Source of the DNA: Achromobacter sp. Bel
GTDB lineage: Bacteria; Pseudomonadota; Gammaproteobacteria; Burkholderiales; Burkholderiaceae_B
Direction of reading: 5' to 3'
Length of the DNA stretch: 64,000 nucleotides
Assembly: GCF_012928505.1 (NCBI RefSeq)
Contig: NZ_JABBJN010000001.1
Location: 62,001-126,000 of the forward strand
Below the pieces are notes generated by a model. The model made no database searches. It was not told the origin of the DNA and saw nothing but the letters and a program-made list of their open reading frames with translations. Below, piece by piece: positions 9,249 through 19,788 of this stretch (positions are counted from its first letter, which is position 1; the number at the start of each line of letters is the position of its first letter). Both the position numbers and the translations under genes were made by a program.

Positions 9249-10286
9249 ATGCGCATCGCGACTGCGAAACAGACCTACCTGGCCGACGAAGCGCTGTTCG
9301 ACACGCGCACCCAGTATGTATGGCTGGCGTTGCTGGCGGCGTCGTTGGTGCTGTTCCCGTTCGTGGCCGACGCATACTGGCTGTACCTGGCGTGCCTGGT
9401 CGCCATCAATATCGCCAGCGCGACGGGGCTGAACATCTTGACGGGCTATACCGGGCTGGTGAGCCTGGGGCAGGCGGCCTTCATGGGGCTGGGCGCCTAC
9501 ACGGTGGCCGTCATGGAGTTGCGGCTGGGCACGCCGGTACTGGTCAACCTGCTGGGTGGCGGCGTGGTCGCGATGCTGGGCGGTTTGCTGGTGGGCATTC
9601 CCTCGCTGCGGGTAAAAGGGCTGTACCTGGCGATCGCCACGATCGCGGCGTCGTTCATCGCCCATTTCATTTTCGCGAACTGGCAGTTCACGGGCGGGAC
9701 CAGCGGGCTGCAGGTACCGCCCGCACGGTTGCTGGGCGTGGATCTGGATACGTCGTTCAAGATCTATTGGCTGATTGTGCCGGTGACGGTGCTGATGGTG
9801 CTGGGCGCGGCGAATCTGTTCCGCACGCGCATCGGCCGGGCCTTTATCGCCATCCGCGACCGCGATATCTCGGCGGAAGTCCTGGGTATCCGGCTGCTTC
9901 GCTACAAGCTGTTGTCATTCGGCCTGTCGTCCTTCTATGCGGGCGTGGCGGGCGGCCTGTGGGCGTACTTCTTCCGGGTGGTGACCCCCGAGAGCTTCCC
10001 GCTGATCATGTCGATCTTCTTCCTGGCCGCGATCATCGTGGGCGGCATGGGGTCGATCCTGGGTTCCATCCTGGGCGCCGTATTCATGACGATGGTGCCT
10101 GAACTGCTCAAGCTGATCGTGGGCTGGCTGCCGGTGGGCGGCGACGCGTTGCGGCTGGTGTCGCCCGTGCGCACGATCGTTTTCGGCCTGCTGATCGTGG
10201 GCTTTCTGATCTTCGAGCCCCATGGGCTCGCGGAAATCTGGCGGCGCGTGCGTCGCTTCTTCCACCTGTGGCCATTCCGGACCTGA
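9249..10286 (+). CDS. Branched-chain-type ABC transporter permease (LivM-like)
   Basis: Second permease subunit, 345 residues. LivM marks are ATGLNILTGYTGLVSLGQAAF, GLYLAIATIAASF, FIAIRDRDISAEVLGI and IIVGGMGSILGSILGA. About nine to ten membrane segments. The gene follows the LivH-like gene by 3 nt and precedes the periplasmic binding protein by 48 nt. Confidence 0.93.
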   Translation: MRIATAKQTYLADEALFDTRTQYVWLALLAASLVLFPFVADAYWLYLACLVAINIASATGLNILTGYTGLVSLGQAAFMGLGAYTVAVMELRLGTPVLVNLLGGGVVAMLGGLLVGIPSLRVKGLYLAIATIAASFIAHFIFANWQFTGGTSGLQVPPARLLGVDLDTSFKIYWLIVPVTVLMVLGAANLFRTRIGRAFIAIRDRDISAEVLGIRLLRYKLLSFGLSSFYAGVAGGLWAYFFRVVTPESFPLIMSIFFLAAIIVGGMGSILGSILGAVFMTMVPELLKLIVGWLPVGGDALRLVSPVRTIVFGLLIVGFLIFEPHGLAEIWRRVRRFFHLWPFRT

Positions 10287-10334
10287 GCGCCGACTGGCCG
10301 TTTGCATGACCCATAAGACCCAAGGAGACACACC

Positions 10335-11513
10335 ATGAAGCGCATCCGGTTAGGCAGCGGTTTATCGAGGTTGTTGGCCCCGTTGGGCCTGGCGGCGGCA
10401 TTGGCGGCGCCTGGGGCGCAGGCGGCGGACGATCTGGTGCTGGGCGGATCGATTCCGCTGAGCGGCGTGTTCGCCTTTGCCGGCCAGGGCATCCATGCGG
10501 GCATCACCGACTACGTGAAGATCGTCAACGATCAGGGCGGCGTGAAGGGGCGCAAGTTGCGCTACGTGCCGGAAGACACGGCGTACAAGGTGGATGCGTC
10601 GGTGGCGGCGTTCAAGAAGATCACCAGCCAGAACAAGGTGAATTTCTACTACGGCGATTCGACGGGCTTCTCCAAGACCATCAACGCCGAGTTGAACCGC
10701 ACCGGCGATATTCTGATGACGGGGGCATCGTTTGCCACCGAGCTGAACGATCCCGCCAAGTATCCGGCGCAGTTCATGCTGGGGCCGGACTACACCGAGA
10801 TGTTCGGCATCCTGTTGCGCTATATCGCCAAAGAGCAGCCCGGCGCGAAGGTCGCGTTCGTATATTCCGATACGGAATTCGGCCGCGATCCGATCGCCAG
10901 CTCGCGCGCCGTGGCCGAAAAGCTGGGGTTGAAAGTCGCCACCGAGATCATGACGCCGCCGGGCAGCGTGGACGTGTCGACCGAGGTCATCAAGCTGCGC
11001 CGAGCCGATCCCGATTTCACGATCTTCCATGGCTACGTGCTGGCGCCGATTCCGGAATTCGTGGGGCAGGGCAAGCGCATGGGGTTGAAGACCCGTTACA
11101 TGGGCACCTTCTGGACGATGGACAACTCTACCGTGATGCAGATGGGCGAGGATGCCGAGGGCTTCATGGGCGTGATGCCGTACCGCTACTACTACGACAC
11201 GGAAGGCGATGCGCCGATGCTCAAGAAGATCCGCGAAATGCGTCCGCAGTACCAGAGCACCGGCTACATGCAGGGCTTCCTGGCAGCCATGCTGTTCACG
11301 GAAGTCGCCAAGCGCACGTTGGACGCCGGCAAGGAGCTGACCAGTGCCAACATGAAGGCTGCGCTGGACGGCATCAAGGACTTCGACACGGGCGGCCTGA
11401 TCGGCGTGCCGATTTCGATCAAGGGCAATTCCATCCCGGTGGGCCGGATCTATCGCGCCGACGTGAAGCAGAAGCAGATGGTGCCCGCGTCCGATTGGAT
11501 CGTGCTGAAGTGA
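10335..11513 (+). CDS. ABC transporter periplasmic substrate-binding protein (HAAT family)
   Basis: Peripheral-binding-protein type I receptor that captures the substrate in the periplasm. A signal peptide (MKRIRLGSGLSRLL...GAQAAD) is followed by VLGGSIPLSGVFAFAGQGI and the two-lobed body, 392 residues in all. AAGGAGA precedes the ATG. In the Liv-type gene set beside an acyl-CoA ligase and thiolase, the ligand is probably an aromatic, aliphatic or isoprenoid-type acid. That is inference; the sequence does not name the ligand. Confidence 0.9.
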   Translation: MKRIRLGSGLSRLLAPLGLAAALAAPGAQAADDLVLGGSIPLSGVFAFAGQGIHAGITDYVKIVNDQGGVKGRKLRYVPEDTAYKVDASVAAFKKITSQNKVNFYYGDSTGFSKTINAELNRTGDILMTGASFATELNDPAKYPAQFMLGPDYTEMFGILLRYIAKEQPGAKVAFVYSDTEFGRDPIASSRAVAEKLGLKVATEIMTPPGSVDVSTEVIKLRRADPDFTIFHGYVLAPIPEFVGQGKRMGLKTRYMGTFWTMDNSTVMQMGEDAEGFMGVMPYRYYYDTEGDAPMLKKIREMRPQYQSTGYMQGFLAAMLFTEVAKRTLDAGKELTSANMKAALDGIKDFDTGGLIGVPISIKGNSIPVGRIYRADVKQKQMVPASDWIVLK

Positions 11514-11520
11514 GGCGACT

Positions 11521-12366
11521 GTGAGCCAGGGACTTGACGCGCAAGCCATGACGACGGCGCCGCCTGCGGCGGTGCTGGACATCAACAATATCGAAGTCGT
11601 CTACAACAAGGCGGTGCAGGTGTTGCGCGGCCTGTCCCTGTCCGTGCCCGCCGGCAGCATCGTGGCGCTCTTGGGCAGCAACGGCGCCGGCAAGTCCACG
11701 ACGCTGAAGGCGGTGTCCGGGTTGCTGGACCTGGAGGACGGCGCGCTGGTGCGCGGGCAGATTGTGTTCAACGGCGGCGATACGGCGGGCGCCAAGCCGC
11801 AGAACCTGGTGCGGTCGGGGCTGGCTCATGTGATGGAAGGGCGGCGGGTGTTCGAGGACCTGACCGTGGAAGAGAACCTGGTGGCGGCGACCTATGCGTT
11901 GACCGGCCGGCCGGGCGCGAAAGTGGATTTCGACCTGGTCTACGGCTATTTTCCGCGCCTGTTCGAACGCCGCCGCGGCCTGGCAGGTTATCTGTCGGGC
12001 GGCGAACAACAGATGCTGGCCATCGGCCGTGCGCTGATCGCGCAGCCCAGGCTGATGCTGCTGGACGAGCCGTCGCTGGGCCTGTCGCCCATGCTGGTCG
12101 AAAGCATCTTTTCCATCATTGCCCGCATCAACGCCGAGCAGGGCGTATCGATGCTGCTGGTGGAGCAGAACGCGTCCGTGGCGCTGGCCGTGGCGCACTA
12201 CGGCTACATCATGGAGACGGGCAAAGTGGTGATCGACGGCACCGCCGACAAGCTGGCGGCGGATCCCGACGTGCGCGAGTTCTACCTGGGCGTGGGCGGC
12301 ACGGGCGAGGCCCGCGGGTTTCGCGACATCAAGCACTACAAGCGCCGCAAGCGCTGGCTGTCATGA
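11521..12366 (+). CDS. Branched-chain-type ABC transporter ATP-binding protein (LivF-like)
   Basis: Second ATPase subunit. Walker A GSNGAGKSTT, signature LSGGEQQMLAIGRAL, Walker B LMLLDEPSLGLSP and a VEQN switch histidine replacement typical of LivF are all visible. The start is taken as GTG at 11521, 7 nt after the binding-protein stop; an ATG at 11548 is a possible alternative. The C-terminus is extended and basic ([12 protein letters not shown]), and its stop overlaps the acyl-CoA synthetase start (ATGA). Confidence 0.92.
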   Translation: MSQGLDAQAMTTAPPAAVLDINNIEVVYNKAVQVLRGLSLSVPAGSIVALLGSNGAGKSTTLKAVSGLLDLEDGALVRGQIVFNGGDTAGAKPQNLVRSGLAHVMEGRRVFEDLTVEENLVAATYALTGRPGAKVDFDLVYGYFPRLFERRRGLAGYLSGGEQQMLAIGRALIAQPRLMLLDEPSLGLSPMLVESIFSIIARINAEQGVSMLLVEQNASVALAVAHYGYIMETGKVVIDGTADKLAADPDVREFYLGVGGTGEARGFRDIKHYKRRKRWLS

Positions 12367-14219
12367 AGGACAAGAGCGTGATCGCTTCTCTCGATACGGC
12401 CGTGTGGCCCGGACTGACCTTGCCCCAGATGCTGCGCGAGCAGGCGCGGCGCCAGCCATCGGCCATCGCCATCCGGCAAAAGGACTTCGGTATATGGAAG
12501 CCGCTGACGTGGGCGGACTATTGGCAGCGCGCCTGCCGCGTCGGGCTGGGCTTGCGGGCCTTGGGCTTGAGCCGGGGCGGGCGGGTGGCCATCGTGTCCG
12601 AGAACCGCGTGGAATGGTTGCTGACGCAATTGGGCGCGGGCACTGTTGGCGGCGTGGCGGTGGGTGTATACCCCACCAGCCCCGCCGAAGAGATGGGCTA
12701 CGTGCTGGAGCATGCGGACGTGGAACTGGTGGTGTGCGAGGACCAGGAGCAGACCGACAAGGTGTTGCAGGTGGCCAGCCGCCTGCCGTTGTTGCGGCGT
12801 ATCGTGATCGTGGAGACCAAGGGCCTGCGCTCGTATGCGCCGGCCGATCGCGCGCGCATTACGACGTTTGCCGAGACCGAGGCCGACGGCACCGGGCGGG
12901 AAGCGGCGGAGCTGGCCGCATTGAATACGGCGCTGGACGCGCAGGGGCTGGACGACACTGGCCTGATGATCTATACGTCGGGCTCCACGGGCAAGCCCAA
13001 AGGGGCGATGCTGAGCTATCGCAACATGCGCGGTGTGGCGCCGGGCATCGCGGACCGGCTGTCGATGGATGCGCGCAGCGTGCACCTGTCGTACCTGCCG
13101 CTGTGCCATGTGGCCGAACAGATGCTGTCGACCTTCGTGCCGCTTTACCTGGGTTCGCAAGTGAACTTCGGCGAATCCATCCGCACGGTGCAGGAAGACC
13201 TGCGCGAGGTGGCGCCCACCATTTTCCTGGGCGTGCCGCGCATCTGGGAAAAGCTGCATGCGTCGATATCGATCAAGATGCAGGAAGCCGGGCGCGTGCA
13301 GCAATGGCTGTACCGCCGGGCGTTGGCGGCGTGCGCGCCGTTCCTGGAGAAGTCGCCTGCGCAGTACACCGCGCGCGAACGCCTGACGCATGCGCTGTGG
13401 TACTGGCTGGTGCTGCGCGCCTTGCAGAACTTCATCGGCTTGCGGCGCGTCCGGGTGGCGATGACGGGCGCGGCGCCGATCCCGCCGGATGTGGTGCGCT
13501 ACTTCCGCACTCTGGGCGTGCCGTTGCTGGAGGTCTATGGGCTGACGGAGTCGGCCGGCATGATCTTCGGTCAGCATCCCGACCGCGTGAAAGTCGGCAC
13601 GGTGGGCGAACCGATCCTGGGCGTGGATTGGAAGATGGGGGAAGCCGGCGAACTGCTGGTGCGCGGCGACATGGTGTTCCAGGGCTACTACAAGCACGCC
13701 GAGGCGACCGCCGACACCGTGCGGGACGGCTGGCTGCACACGGGCGACGTGGTGGCCGAGCAGGACGGCCGCGTCCGTATCGTCGACCGCTTGAAGGACA
13801 TCATGATCACCGCAGGGGGTAAGAACCTGACGCCGTCCGAGATCGAGAACGCGGTCAAGGGCAGCCCCTACGTGAAAGAGTGCATCGTGATCGCCGATGG
13901 CCGCAAGTACGTGTCGGCGCTGATCCAGCTGGAATTCGACACCGTGGGCAAGTGGGCGGAATCGCGCCGCATCGCGTTTACGCATTTCCGGTCCCTGGCC
14001 GAATGCGCGCAGGTGCGCGAGCTGGTCCAGCAGGAGGTGTCGCGGGCCAATGCGGGCCTGGCACCCGTGGCGCAGATCAAGCGCTTTCATCTGCTGACCA
14101 AGGAACTGGACCACGACGACGGCGAGGTGACGGCGACGATGAAGGTCAGGCGCGCCAGCATCTACCGCACCTACGCCAACGAAATCGAAACGCTGTACGT
14201 TGAGGAGACGCTGGCATGA
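12363..14219 (+). CDS. Long-chain-fatty-acid--CoA ligase family protein (AMP-forming)
   Basis: Adenylate-forming enzyme that activates a carboxylic acid to its CoA thioester. The 618-residue protein has the AMP-binding motif [15 protein letters not shown], the adenylate motif [11 protein letters not shown] and the C-terminal motif [10 protein letters not shown]...[16 protein letters not shown]. It is of the FadD15-like class. ATGA overlap with the LivF-like gene upstream and with the thiolase downstream shows tight translational coupling. Its position inside a transporter operon suggests it traps the imported acid as its CoA ester. Confidence 0.93.
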   Translation: MKDKSVIASLDTAVWPGLTLPQMLREQARRQPSAIAIRQKDFGIWKPLTWADYWQRACRVGLGLRALGLSRGGRVAIVSENRVEWLLTQLGAGTVGGVAVGVYPTSPAEEMGYVLEHADVELVVCEDQEQTDKVLQVASRLPLLRRIVIVETKGLRSYAPADRARITTFAETEADGTGREAAELAALNTALDAQGLDDTGLMIYTSGSTGKPKGAMLSYRNMRGVAPGIADRLSMDARSVHLSYLPLCHVAEQMLSTFVPLYLGSQVNFGESIRTVQEDLREVAPTIFLGVPRIWEKLHASISIKMQEAGRVQQWLYRRALAACAPFLEKSPAQYTARERLTHALWYWLVLRALQNFIGLRRVRVAMTGAAPIPPDVVRYFRTLGVPLLEVYGLTESAGMIFGQHPDRVKVGTVGEPILGVDWKMGEAGELLVRGDMVFQGYYKHAEATADTVRDGWLHTGDVVAEQDGRVRIVDRLKDIMITAGGKNLTPSEIENAVKGSPYVKECIVIADGRKYVSALIQLEFDTVGKWAESRRIAFTHFRSLAECAQVRELVQQEVSRANAGLAPVAQIKRFHLLTKELDHDDGEVTATMKVRRASIYRTYANEIETLYVEETLA

Positions 14220-15370
14220 ACGAAGCCGTGATCGTGGAAGCAGTGCGCACGCCCTTCGGCCGCCGCGGCGGGTGGTGGGCCGACACGCGCCCGGATACGC
14301 TGCTGGCCCAGACGGTGCAGGGGCTGCTTGCGCGCGCTGGACTGCCGGGCGCCAAGGTCGAGGACCTGATCGCCGGCTGCGTCAGCCAGGCGGGCGAGCA
14401 GGGCGCCAACATCGGTCGCCTGGCGGCAATGCTGGCGGGCTTGCCGGAAAGCGTGCCGGGCGTGGCCCTGAACCGCATGTGCGGGTCCAGCCAGCAGGCG
14501 GTGCATTTCGGTGCGCAGGCCATTGCCGCCGGCGACATGGGGTATGTGGTGGCGGGCGGCGTGGAGAGCATGAGCCGCGTGCCCATGTTCCTGGACGTGA
14601 CGTTGGGGCAAGGCGAGTTCCGCGGCTTTGAGTCGCTGAACCCCGCGTTGCTGGAGCGCTATCCGCTGATCCATCAGATCGAAAGCGCGGAGCGCATTGC
14701 CGACCATTGGCAGCTGTCGCAGGCGGCGATGGACGAGTGGGCGCGGGAAAGCCATGCGCGCGCCTGGGCGGCTGCGAAAGCCGGCAGGCATGCGGAATTG
14801 CTGCCGGGTCCGCAAGGAGCTGGGCTGCGGGATGAAGGCGTCCGCGAGACGACCGACCCGGCCCGCATGGCGGCCATGGCGCCTGCGATGCGTGCCCCGG
14901 GGCTAGGCGGCGTGACCGCCGCCAATGCCAGCCAATTGGCGGACGGCGCGGCGGCGGTCCTGCTGGCCGACCGTGACACCGCGCTGGCCGACGGCTTGCG
15001 GCCACGTGCGCGATTCCTGGCGCGGGTGGTGGTCGGATCGGATCCCGTGATGCAGCTGACCGGCGTGATTCCGGCCACTCGGCTCGCGCTGGCGCGCGCG
15101 GGCCTGGCGCTCGAGGACATCGACTGGATCGAGATCAATGAGGCCTTCGCCAGCGTGGTGCTGGCTTGGCAACGTGAACTGGATGCCAAGCTTTCGCGTG
15201 TGAATCCGTGGGGCGGCGCGATTGCGCACGGACATCCGCTGGGCGCGACCGGCGCCGGGCTGATGGCCAAGATGTTGACCGGGCTGGAGGCAACCGAAGG
15301 CGAGTTCGGCTTGCAACTCATGTGCATCGGCCATGGCATGGCGACGGCGACCATCATCCAGAGGCTGTGA
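14216..15370 (+). CDS. Thiolase family protein (acetyl-CoA acyltransferase)
   Basis: Thiolase that cleaves a 3-ketoacyl-CoA to acetyl-CoA and a shortened acyl-CoA. The 384-residue product has the nucleophilic cysteine in [16 protein letters not shown], the GG-rich [14 protein letters not shown] segment, [11 protein letters not shown], the histidine in [10 protein letters not shown] and the second cysteine in [13 protein letters not shown]. It starts within the stop of the ligase gene. With the ligase and the divergent crotonase it supplies three activities of a beta-oxidation spiral; an acyl-CoA dehydrogenase and a 3-hydroxyacyl-CoA dehydrogenase are not in the window. Confidence 0.93.
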   Translation: MNEAVIVEAVRTPFGRRGGWWADTRPDTLLAQTVQGLLARAGLPGAKVEDLIAGCVSQAGEQGANIGRLAAMLAGLPESVPGVALNRMCGSSQQAVHFGAQAIAAGDMGYVVAGGVESMSRVPMFLDVTLGQGEFRGFESLNPALLERYPLIHQIESAERIADHWQLSQAAMDEWARESHARAWAAAKAGRHAELLPGPQGAGLRDEGVRETTDPARMAAMAPAMRAPGLGGVTAANASQLADGAAAVLLADRDTALADGLRPRARFLARVVVGSDPVMQLTGVIPATRLALARAGLALEDIDWIEINEAFASVVLAWQRELDAKLSRVNPWGGAIAHGHPLGATGAGLMAKMLTGLEATEGEFGLQLMCIGHGMATATIIQRL

Positions 15371-15376
15371 GCGCAC

Positions 15377-16030
15377 ATGGAAAAGACAGAAGCCACCGCG
15401 CCGCGAGAAGAGGGCGCGGATTCCGAACGTCGCCGCGAGCTGGTGCTGGCGGCGGGCAGGCTCTTCTGCAAGCACGGCTACGAGCGCACGACGGTGCGCG
15501 AATTGGCGCGCGCCGTCGGCCTGCAGTCGGGCAGCCTGTTCCATCATTTCCGCAGCAAGGAAGAGATCCTGGTGGCGGTCATGAACAACGGCATCCAGGA
15601 AGTGATCGACGATGGAGAGCGGGCGCTGGCGCGGTACGACGCGCCGGCCGACCGGCTGGCGGCACTGTTCCGGGTCCACATGTGGAGCATGCTGCACGGC
15701 GCTGGCGGCGATGCGATGAATGCGCTGGTGTATGAATGGCGCAGCTTGTCGGCAACTAGCCAGTCGGCCGTGAAGGCGCTGAGCGACCGCTACGAGGCCA
15801 TGTGGCAATCGGTCGTGTCGGATGCCGTGAACGCCAGGCTGGTCAAGGGCGATGCGCGCGTCATCAAACGCTGCGTGCTGGGGGCGATGAACCTGACGGT
15901 GCAGTGGTACAAGCCCGGGGGACGGCTGGCGCCCGCCGAGTTCATTGATGCGATGTTGCTGGCGGCTTTGCCGACCCTGCCGTCAGGCGTCGGGATGTGG
16001 CCGGTGGAAGCCGTCAGCCGCGGCGCTTGA
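15377..16030 (+). CDS. TetR-family transcriptional regulator
   Basis: Dimeric helix-turn-helix repressor, 217 residues. The DNA-binding domain (about 20-65) contains LFCKHGYERTTVRELARAVGLQSGSLFHHFRSKEEIL in pieces typical of TetR; the remainder is the ligand-binding helical domain. It is the last gene of the operon, 6 nt after the thiolase, so it is probably an autoregulated repressor answering to an acyl-CoA, acting at the palindrome 7328-7347. Its last 17 nt overlap the convergent gene that follows. Confidence 0.9.
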   Translation: MEKTEATAPREEGADSERRRELVLAAGRLFCKHGYERTTVRELARAVGLQSGSLFHHFRSKEEILVAVMNNGIQEVIDDGERALARYDAPADRLAALFRVHMWSMLHGAGGDAMNALVYEWRSLSATSQSAVKALSDRYEAMWQSVVSDAVNARLVKGDARVIKRCVLGAMNLTVQWYKPGGRLAPAEFIDAMLLAALPTLPSGVGMWPVEAVSRGA

Positions 16031-16334
16031 GGAATGCGCCGACGGCGCAGGCAGTGCCCAGCGCCAGCAGCGAGCCCGACACGGGAAGCAGGAAGTCCGC
16101 CTCGCCGTGATAACCGCCGCCGGTGACGCCGCCCGCCACGCCGCCCATCCACAGCAGGGCGGTCAGCAGCGAAGCGACGACCGAGATCGCGGCGGCGATG
16201 CACAAGGCGATAAAAACCGGCCGGCGGGGCCGCACGGGCTGGTACGGCGAGGCCGGCTGGATGCGGCGGGGTTGCTTGATCCAGTAGACCAGGCCCGCCA
16301 CGACCAGCAGCAGCATCAGGATCTTGAAGATCAT
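16014..16334 (-). CDS. Small membrane protein of unknown function
   Basis: A 106-residue protein with an N-terminal membrane anchor (MIFKILMLLLVVAGLVYWI), a short basic/proline-rich cytoplasmic or linker stretch (QPRRIQPASPYQPVRPRR), then two further hydrophobic segments (VFIALCIAAAISVVASLL and LLPVSGSLLALGTACAVGAF). No family recognised. It lies just downstream of lysS on the same strand (15 nt) and could be read through from it. Coding potential is supported by the clean membrane topology and ATG start. Confidence 0.65.
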   Translation of the reverse strand: MIFKILMLLLVVAGLVYWIKQPRRIQPASPYQPVRPRRPVFIALCIAAAISVVASLLTALLWMGGVAGGVTGGGYHGEADFLLPVSGSLLALGTACAVGAFLKRRG

Positions 16335-16349
16335 GATGCGGTCCGCTGC

Positions 16350-17873
16350 TTAGTCTTCACGGCGCAGGTGCGGGAAGAGGATGACGTCGCGGATGCTGGG
16401 GCTGTCGGTCAGCAGCATGACCAGGCGGTCGATGCCGATGCCGCAGCCGCCCGTCGGAGGCATGCCGTATTCCAGGGCGCGAATGTAGTCCGCATCGTAG
16501 AACATGGCTTCTTCGTCGCCGGCGTCCTTGGCTTCGACCTGCGAGCGGAAGCGTTCGGCCTGGTCTTCCGGGTCGTTCAGCTCGGAGAAGCCGTTGGCGA
16601 TTTCGCGGCCCGTCATGAACAGCTCGAAACGCTCGGTGATGCCTTCGCGCGTGTCGGAGGCGCGCGCCAGCGGCGACACTTCGACCGGGTAGTCGATGAT
16701 GTAGGTCGGGTTCCAGAGCTTGGCTTCGGCGGTTTCTTCAAACAGCGCCAATTGCAGCGCGCCCAGGCCGGCGCGCGACAGCACGGGGCCGTCGGCGTCC
16801 GCGCCCAGCTTCTTCAGTTCGGCGCGCACGAAGGCGGCGTCATCCAGCTGCGCCTGGGTGTAGCCCGGCGCGTACTTGAGGATGGCTTCGCAGATCGTCA
16901 GGCGGTCGAAGGGCTTGGACAGATCCAGTTCGCGTTCGCCGTAGGTGAGGACGGCGCTGCCGGTGGCCGAGATGGCGGCCTGGCGGATCAGTTCTTCCGT
17001 GAAATCCATGAGCCAGCGGTATTCCGCGAAGGCCGCATAGAACTCCATCATCGTGAATTCAGGGTTGTGACGCGGGCTGACGCCTTCGTTGCGGAAGTTG
17101 CGGTTGACTTCGAACACGCGTTCGAAGCCGCCGACGATCAGCCGCTTCAGGTAGAGCTCGGGCGCGATGCGCAGGTACATTTCCATGTCCAGCGCGTTGT
17201 GGTGCGTCACGAAGGGCTTGGCCGCCGCGCCGCCCGGGATCGGGTGCAGCATGGGGGTTTCCACTTCGAGAAAGCCGGCGTTCAGCATGAATTGGCGGAT
17301 GCTGCCTACGGCCTTGCTGCGCGCTTCGAACGTGCGGCGCGTGGCGTCCGTCATGATCAGGTCGACGTAGCGCTGGCGGTAGCGCAGTTCCTGGTCGGCC
17401 ACGCCGTGGAACTTGTCCGGCAGCGGGCGCAGCGACTTCGACAGCAGGCGGGCGGTGGCAGCGTGCACCGACAGTTCGCCCTTGTTCGTCTTGAAGACCG
17501 ACCCTTCGATCGCGATGATGTCGCCGATGTCCCATTGCTTGAACGCGGCGTAGTTGTCTTCGCCCAGCGTGCCGCGGTCCAGGTAGATCTGGATGCGGCC
17601 GGTGCTGTCTTGCAGCGTGGCGAAGCTGGCCTTGCCCATGACGCGCTTGAGCATCATGCGGCCGGCGACCTTGACGGTGACGGCGGCGGCGGCCAGGGCT
17701 TCCTGCTCTTGGCCGTCGTACTGGTCATGCAGGGCCGCGGCGCGGGCGTCCGGAACGAAATCGTTGGGGTACGCGACCCCGGTTTCGCGCAGTTTGGCCA
17801 GCTTGGCGCGCCGTTCGGCGATCAAGCGGTTTTCATCCTGGGCGGGGGCCGGAGTGGTCGAGTGGTCGGTCAT
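16350..17873 (-). CDS. lysS: Lysyl-tRNA synthetase, class II
   Basis: Class II aminoacyl-tRNA synthetase that charges tRNA-Lys. The 507-residue product ([17 protein letters not shown]...) has an N-terminal OB-fold anticodon domain and class II motifs: motif 2 region [20 protein letters not shown] and motif 3 [16 protein letters not shown]. It ends [18 protein letters not shown] at 17873 was chosen over the longer open frame because the family begins here. It follows an SDR gene and prfB on the same strand; prfB-lysS linkage is conserved in many proteobacteria. Confidence 0.97.
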   Translation of the reverse strand: MTDHSTTPAPAQDENRLIAERRAKLAKLRETGVAYPNDFVPDARAAALHDQYDGQEQEALAAAAVTVKVAGRMMLKRVMGKASFATLQDSTGRIQIYLDRGTLGEDNYAAFKQWDIGDIIAIEGSVFKTNKGELSVHAATARLLSKSLRPLPDKFHGVADQELRYRQRYVDLIMTDATRRTFEARSKAVGSIRQFMLNAGFLEVETPMLHPIPGGAAAKPFVTHHNALDMEMYLRIAPELYLKRLIVGGFERVFEVNRNFRNEGVSPRHNPEFTMMEFYAAFAEYRWLMDFTEELIRQAAISATGSAVLTYGERELDLSKPFDRLTICEAILKYAPGYTQAQLDDAAFVRAELKKLGADADGPVLSRAGLGALQLALFEETAEAKLWNPTYIIDYPVEVSPLARASDTREGITERFELFMTGREIANGFSELNDPEDQAERFRSQVEAKDAGDEEAMFYDADYIRALEYGMPPTGGCGIGIDRLVMLLTDSPSIRDVILFPHLRRED

Positions 17874-17883
17874 GGTCGGGGGA

Positions 17884-18639
17884 TCAGTCGTAATTGCGGA
17901 TGTCGTCGATTTCAGTCGTGCCGAAATCTTCGCGATCCAGGTAGGCGAGGATGCGGGAGGCCACATTGGCGGGCGAAGCCAGCTTGCCCGTGGCGTGGAA
18001 GTCCTGGAATTTGGCCAGCGCCGGGAAGCTCTCCGGGTCGCTGGAACGGATGGTCGCCTGCATGTCGGTGTCGACGATGCCGGGAGCCAGCGCGACGATG
18101 CGCGCGCCGTCGGCGCCTTGTTCTTGCTTGACTACGCGCGAGTACATGTCGAGCGCGGCCTTGGTGGCGCAGTACACGCCCCAGCCGGCGTTCGGGTTGC
18201 GGCCCGCGCCGGAGGAGATGTTCAGCACGCGGCGGTCGGCCGCGAGGTCTTCGACGGCGGCCAGGAAGCGCGCGGTCAGCAGCATGACGGCGGTGACGTT
18301 CAGGTTGAACGCCGTGGTGATTGCCGCGCTGTCGATCAGCGCGTCGGTGCCGGTGACAGGGTGGACCGTGCCGGCGTTGTTGATCAGCAGATAGCGGCGG
18401 GCGTCGCGCGGCAGGGCGGCGCAGATGCGTTCAGCAGTGGCCTCGGCCGCTTTCAGGTCCGAGAGGTCCACGGACAACTGTTCCAGCTGCACGTCTTGCG
18501 AGCGTGCGTAGGCGGTCAGTTCAGGGTCTTCGCGGCGGGCCAGCGTGATCAGGCGGGTGCCCGGTTTGGCCAGACCGCGCGCCATGGCGGCGCCGATGCC
18601 GCGCGATGCGCCGGTCAGGATTGCGATGGTGTCAGACAT
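17884..18639 (-). CDS. SDR-family NAD(P)-dependent oxidoreductase
   Basis: Classical short-chain dehydrogenase, 251 residues. The cofactor motif is [15 protein letters not shown], followed by NNAG (INNAGTV), the catalytic Ser in [10 protein letters not shown] and the YxxxK pair in [11 protein letters not shown]. Similar in style to YueD/sepiapterin-reductase-like SDRs, but the substrate is unknown. It is inserted between prfB (44 nt upstream) and lysS (10 nt downstream), so it is probably cotranscribed with translation genes. Confidence 0.88.
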   Translation of the reverse strand: MSDTIAILTGASRGIGAAMARGLAKPGTRLITLARREDPELTAYARSQDVQLEQLSVDLSDLKAAEATAERICAALPRDARRYLLINNAGTVHPVTGTDALIDSAAITTAFNLNVTAVMLLTARFLAAVEDLAADRRVLNISSGAGRNPNAGWGVYCATKAALDMYSRVVKQEQGADGARIVALAPGIVDTDMQATIRSSDPESFPALAKFQDFHATGKLASPANVASRILAYLDREDFGTTEIDDIRNYD

Positions 18640-18683
18640 TCGTGGACCTCTGGAGTGCGGTTAGCGGAAGTATCGCGACAGAC

Positions 18684-19788
18684 TTAGACGCCTTGCTTCA
18701 GGCTGGCCTGGATGAAAGGATCCAGGTCGCCGTCCAGCACTTTCTGCGTGTTGGAGATTTCGACGTTCGTGCGCAGGTCCTTGATGCGGCTCTGGTCCAG
18801 GACGTAGGAGCGGATCTGATGGCCCCAGCCCACATCGGTCTTGGAGTCTTCCAGCTTCTGCTGTTCGGCCATGCGGTTGCGCATTTCCAATTCGTAGAGC
18901 TTGGACTTCAGCATCTGCATCGCTTCGGCGCGGTTGCGGTGCTGCGAGCGGTCGTTCTGGCACTGCACCACGATCCCGGTAGGAATGTGGGTCAGGCGCA
19001 CGGCGGAATCGGTCTTGTTGATGTGCTGGCCGCCCGCGCCGGACGCGCGGTAGGTGTCCACGCGCAGGTCGGCGGGGTTCACATCGACTTCGAACGAATC
19101 ATCGACTTCGGGGTAGACGAACACGCTGGCGAACGACGTGTGGCGGCCGCCCGACGAATCGAACGGGCTCTTGCGGACCAGGCGGTGCACGCCGGTTTCG
19201 GTACGCAGGTAGCCAAACGCGTACTCGCCTTCGATCTTGATCGTGGCGGACTTCAGGCCCGCGACTTCGCCTTCGGATTCTTCCAGGATTTCAGCCTTGA
19301 AGCCCTTGCGTTCGGCGTACTTCAGGTACTGGCGCAACAGCATCGAGGCCCAGTCCTGCGCTTCCGTGCCGCCCGCGCCTGCCTGGATGTCCACAAAGCA
19401 GTTCAGCGGATCGGCCGGATTGGAGAACATGCGGCGGAATTCCAGGTCTTCGAGCTTTTCCTGGTAGCCGTCGGCGTCCACTTCGATGGATTCCAGCGTG
19501 GAATCGTCGTCGTCGGCCTTGGCCATTTCGAACAGTTCGTTGGCGTCCGCCAGGCCCGTGCCCAGCCCCGTGAGCGTTTCCACCACGGTTTCCAGCGCTT
19601 TCTTTTCACGGCCCAGGTCCTGGGCGTGCTTGGGGTCGTTCCAGACCGCCGGGTCTTCGAGCTCGGCGTTTACGACTTGCAGGCGTTCAGCTTTGGCATC
19701 GTAGTCAAAGATACCTCCGTAGAGCCTGTTCGCGCTCCGCGTAATCGGCGAGGCGGGCTGCGAGCTGGTTCTGACGTTCGGCTTCCAT
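18684..19788 (-). CDS. prfB: Peptide chain release factor 2, expressed by programmed +1 frameshift
   Basis: RF2 recognises UAA and UGA and triggers peptide release. A 27-codon first frame ([20 protein letters not shown]...RRYL) starts at ATG 19788 and ends at TGA 19705-19707; the remaining ~340 codons lie in the +1 frame ([10 protein letters not shown]...). The GGQ catalytic loop is present ([17 protein letters not shown]) and the anticodon-like SPF motif is in [10 protein letters not shown]. The full product is about 367 residues, the family norm. An automatic caller would report only the second frame from 19586. The frameshift is autoregulation, not an error. Confidence 0.95.
19704..19719 (-). 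promoter_or_regulatory. prfB programmed +1 frameshift site
   Basis: Read on the minus strand the site is CGGAGGTATCTTTGAC: a Shine-Dalgarno-like GGAGG, short spacer, then CTT TGA C. It is the conserved RF2 autoregulatory signal; low RF2 lets ribosomes slip from CTT into the +1 frame past the TGA. Confidence 0.95.
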
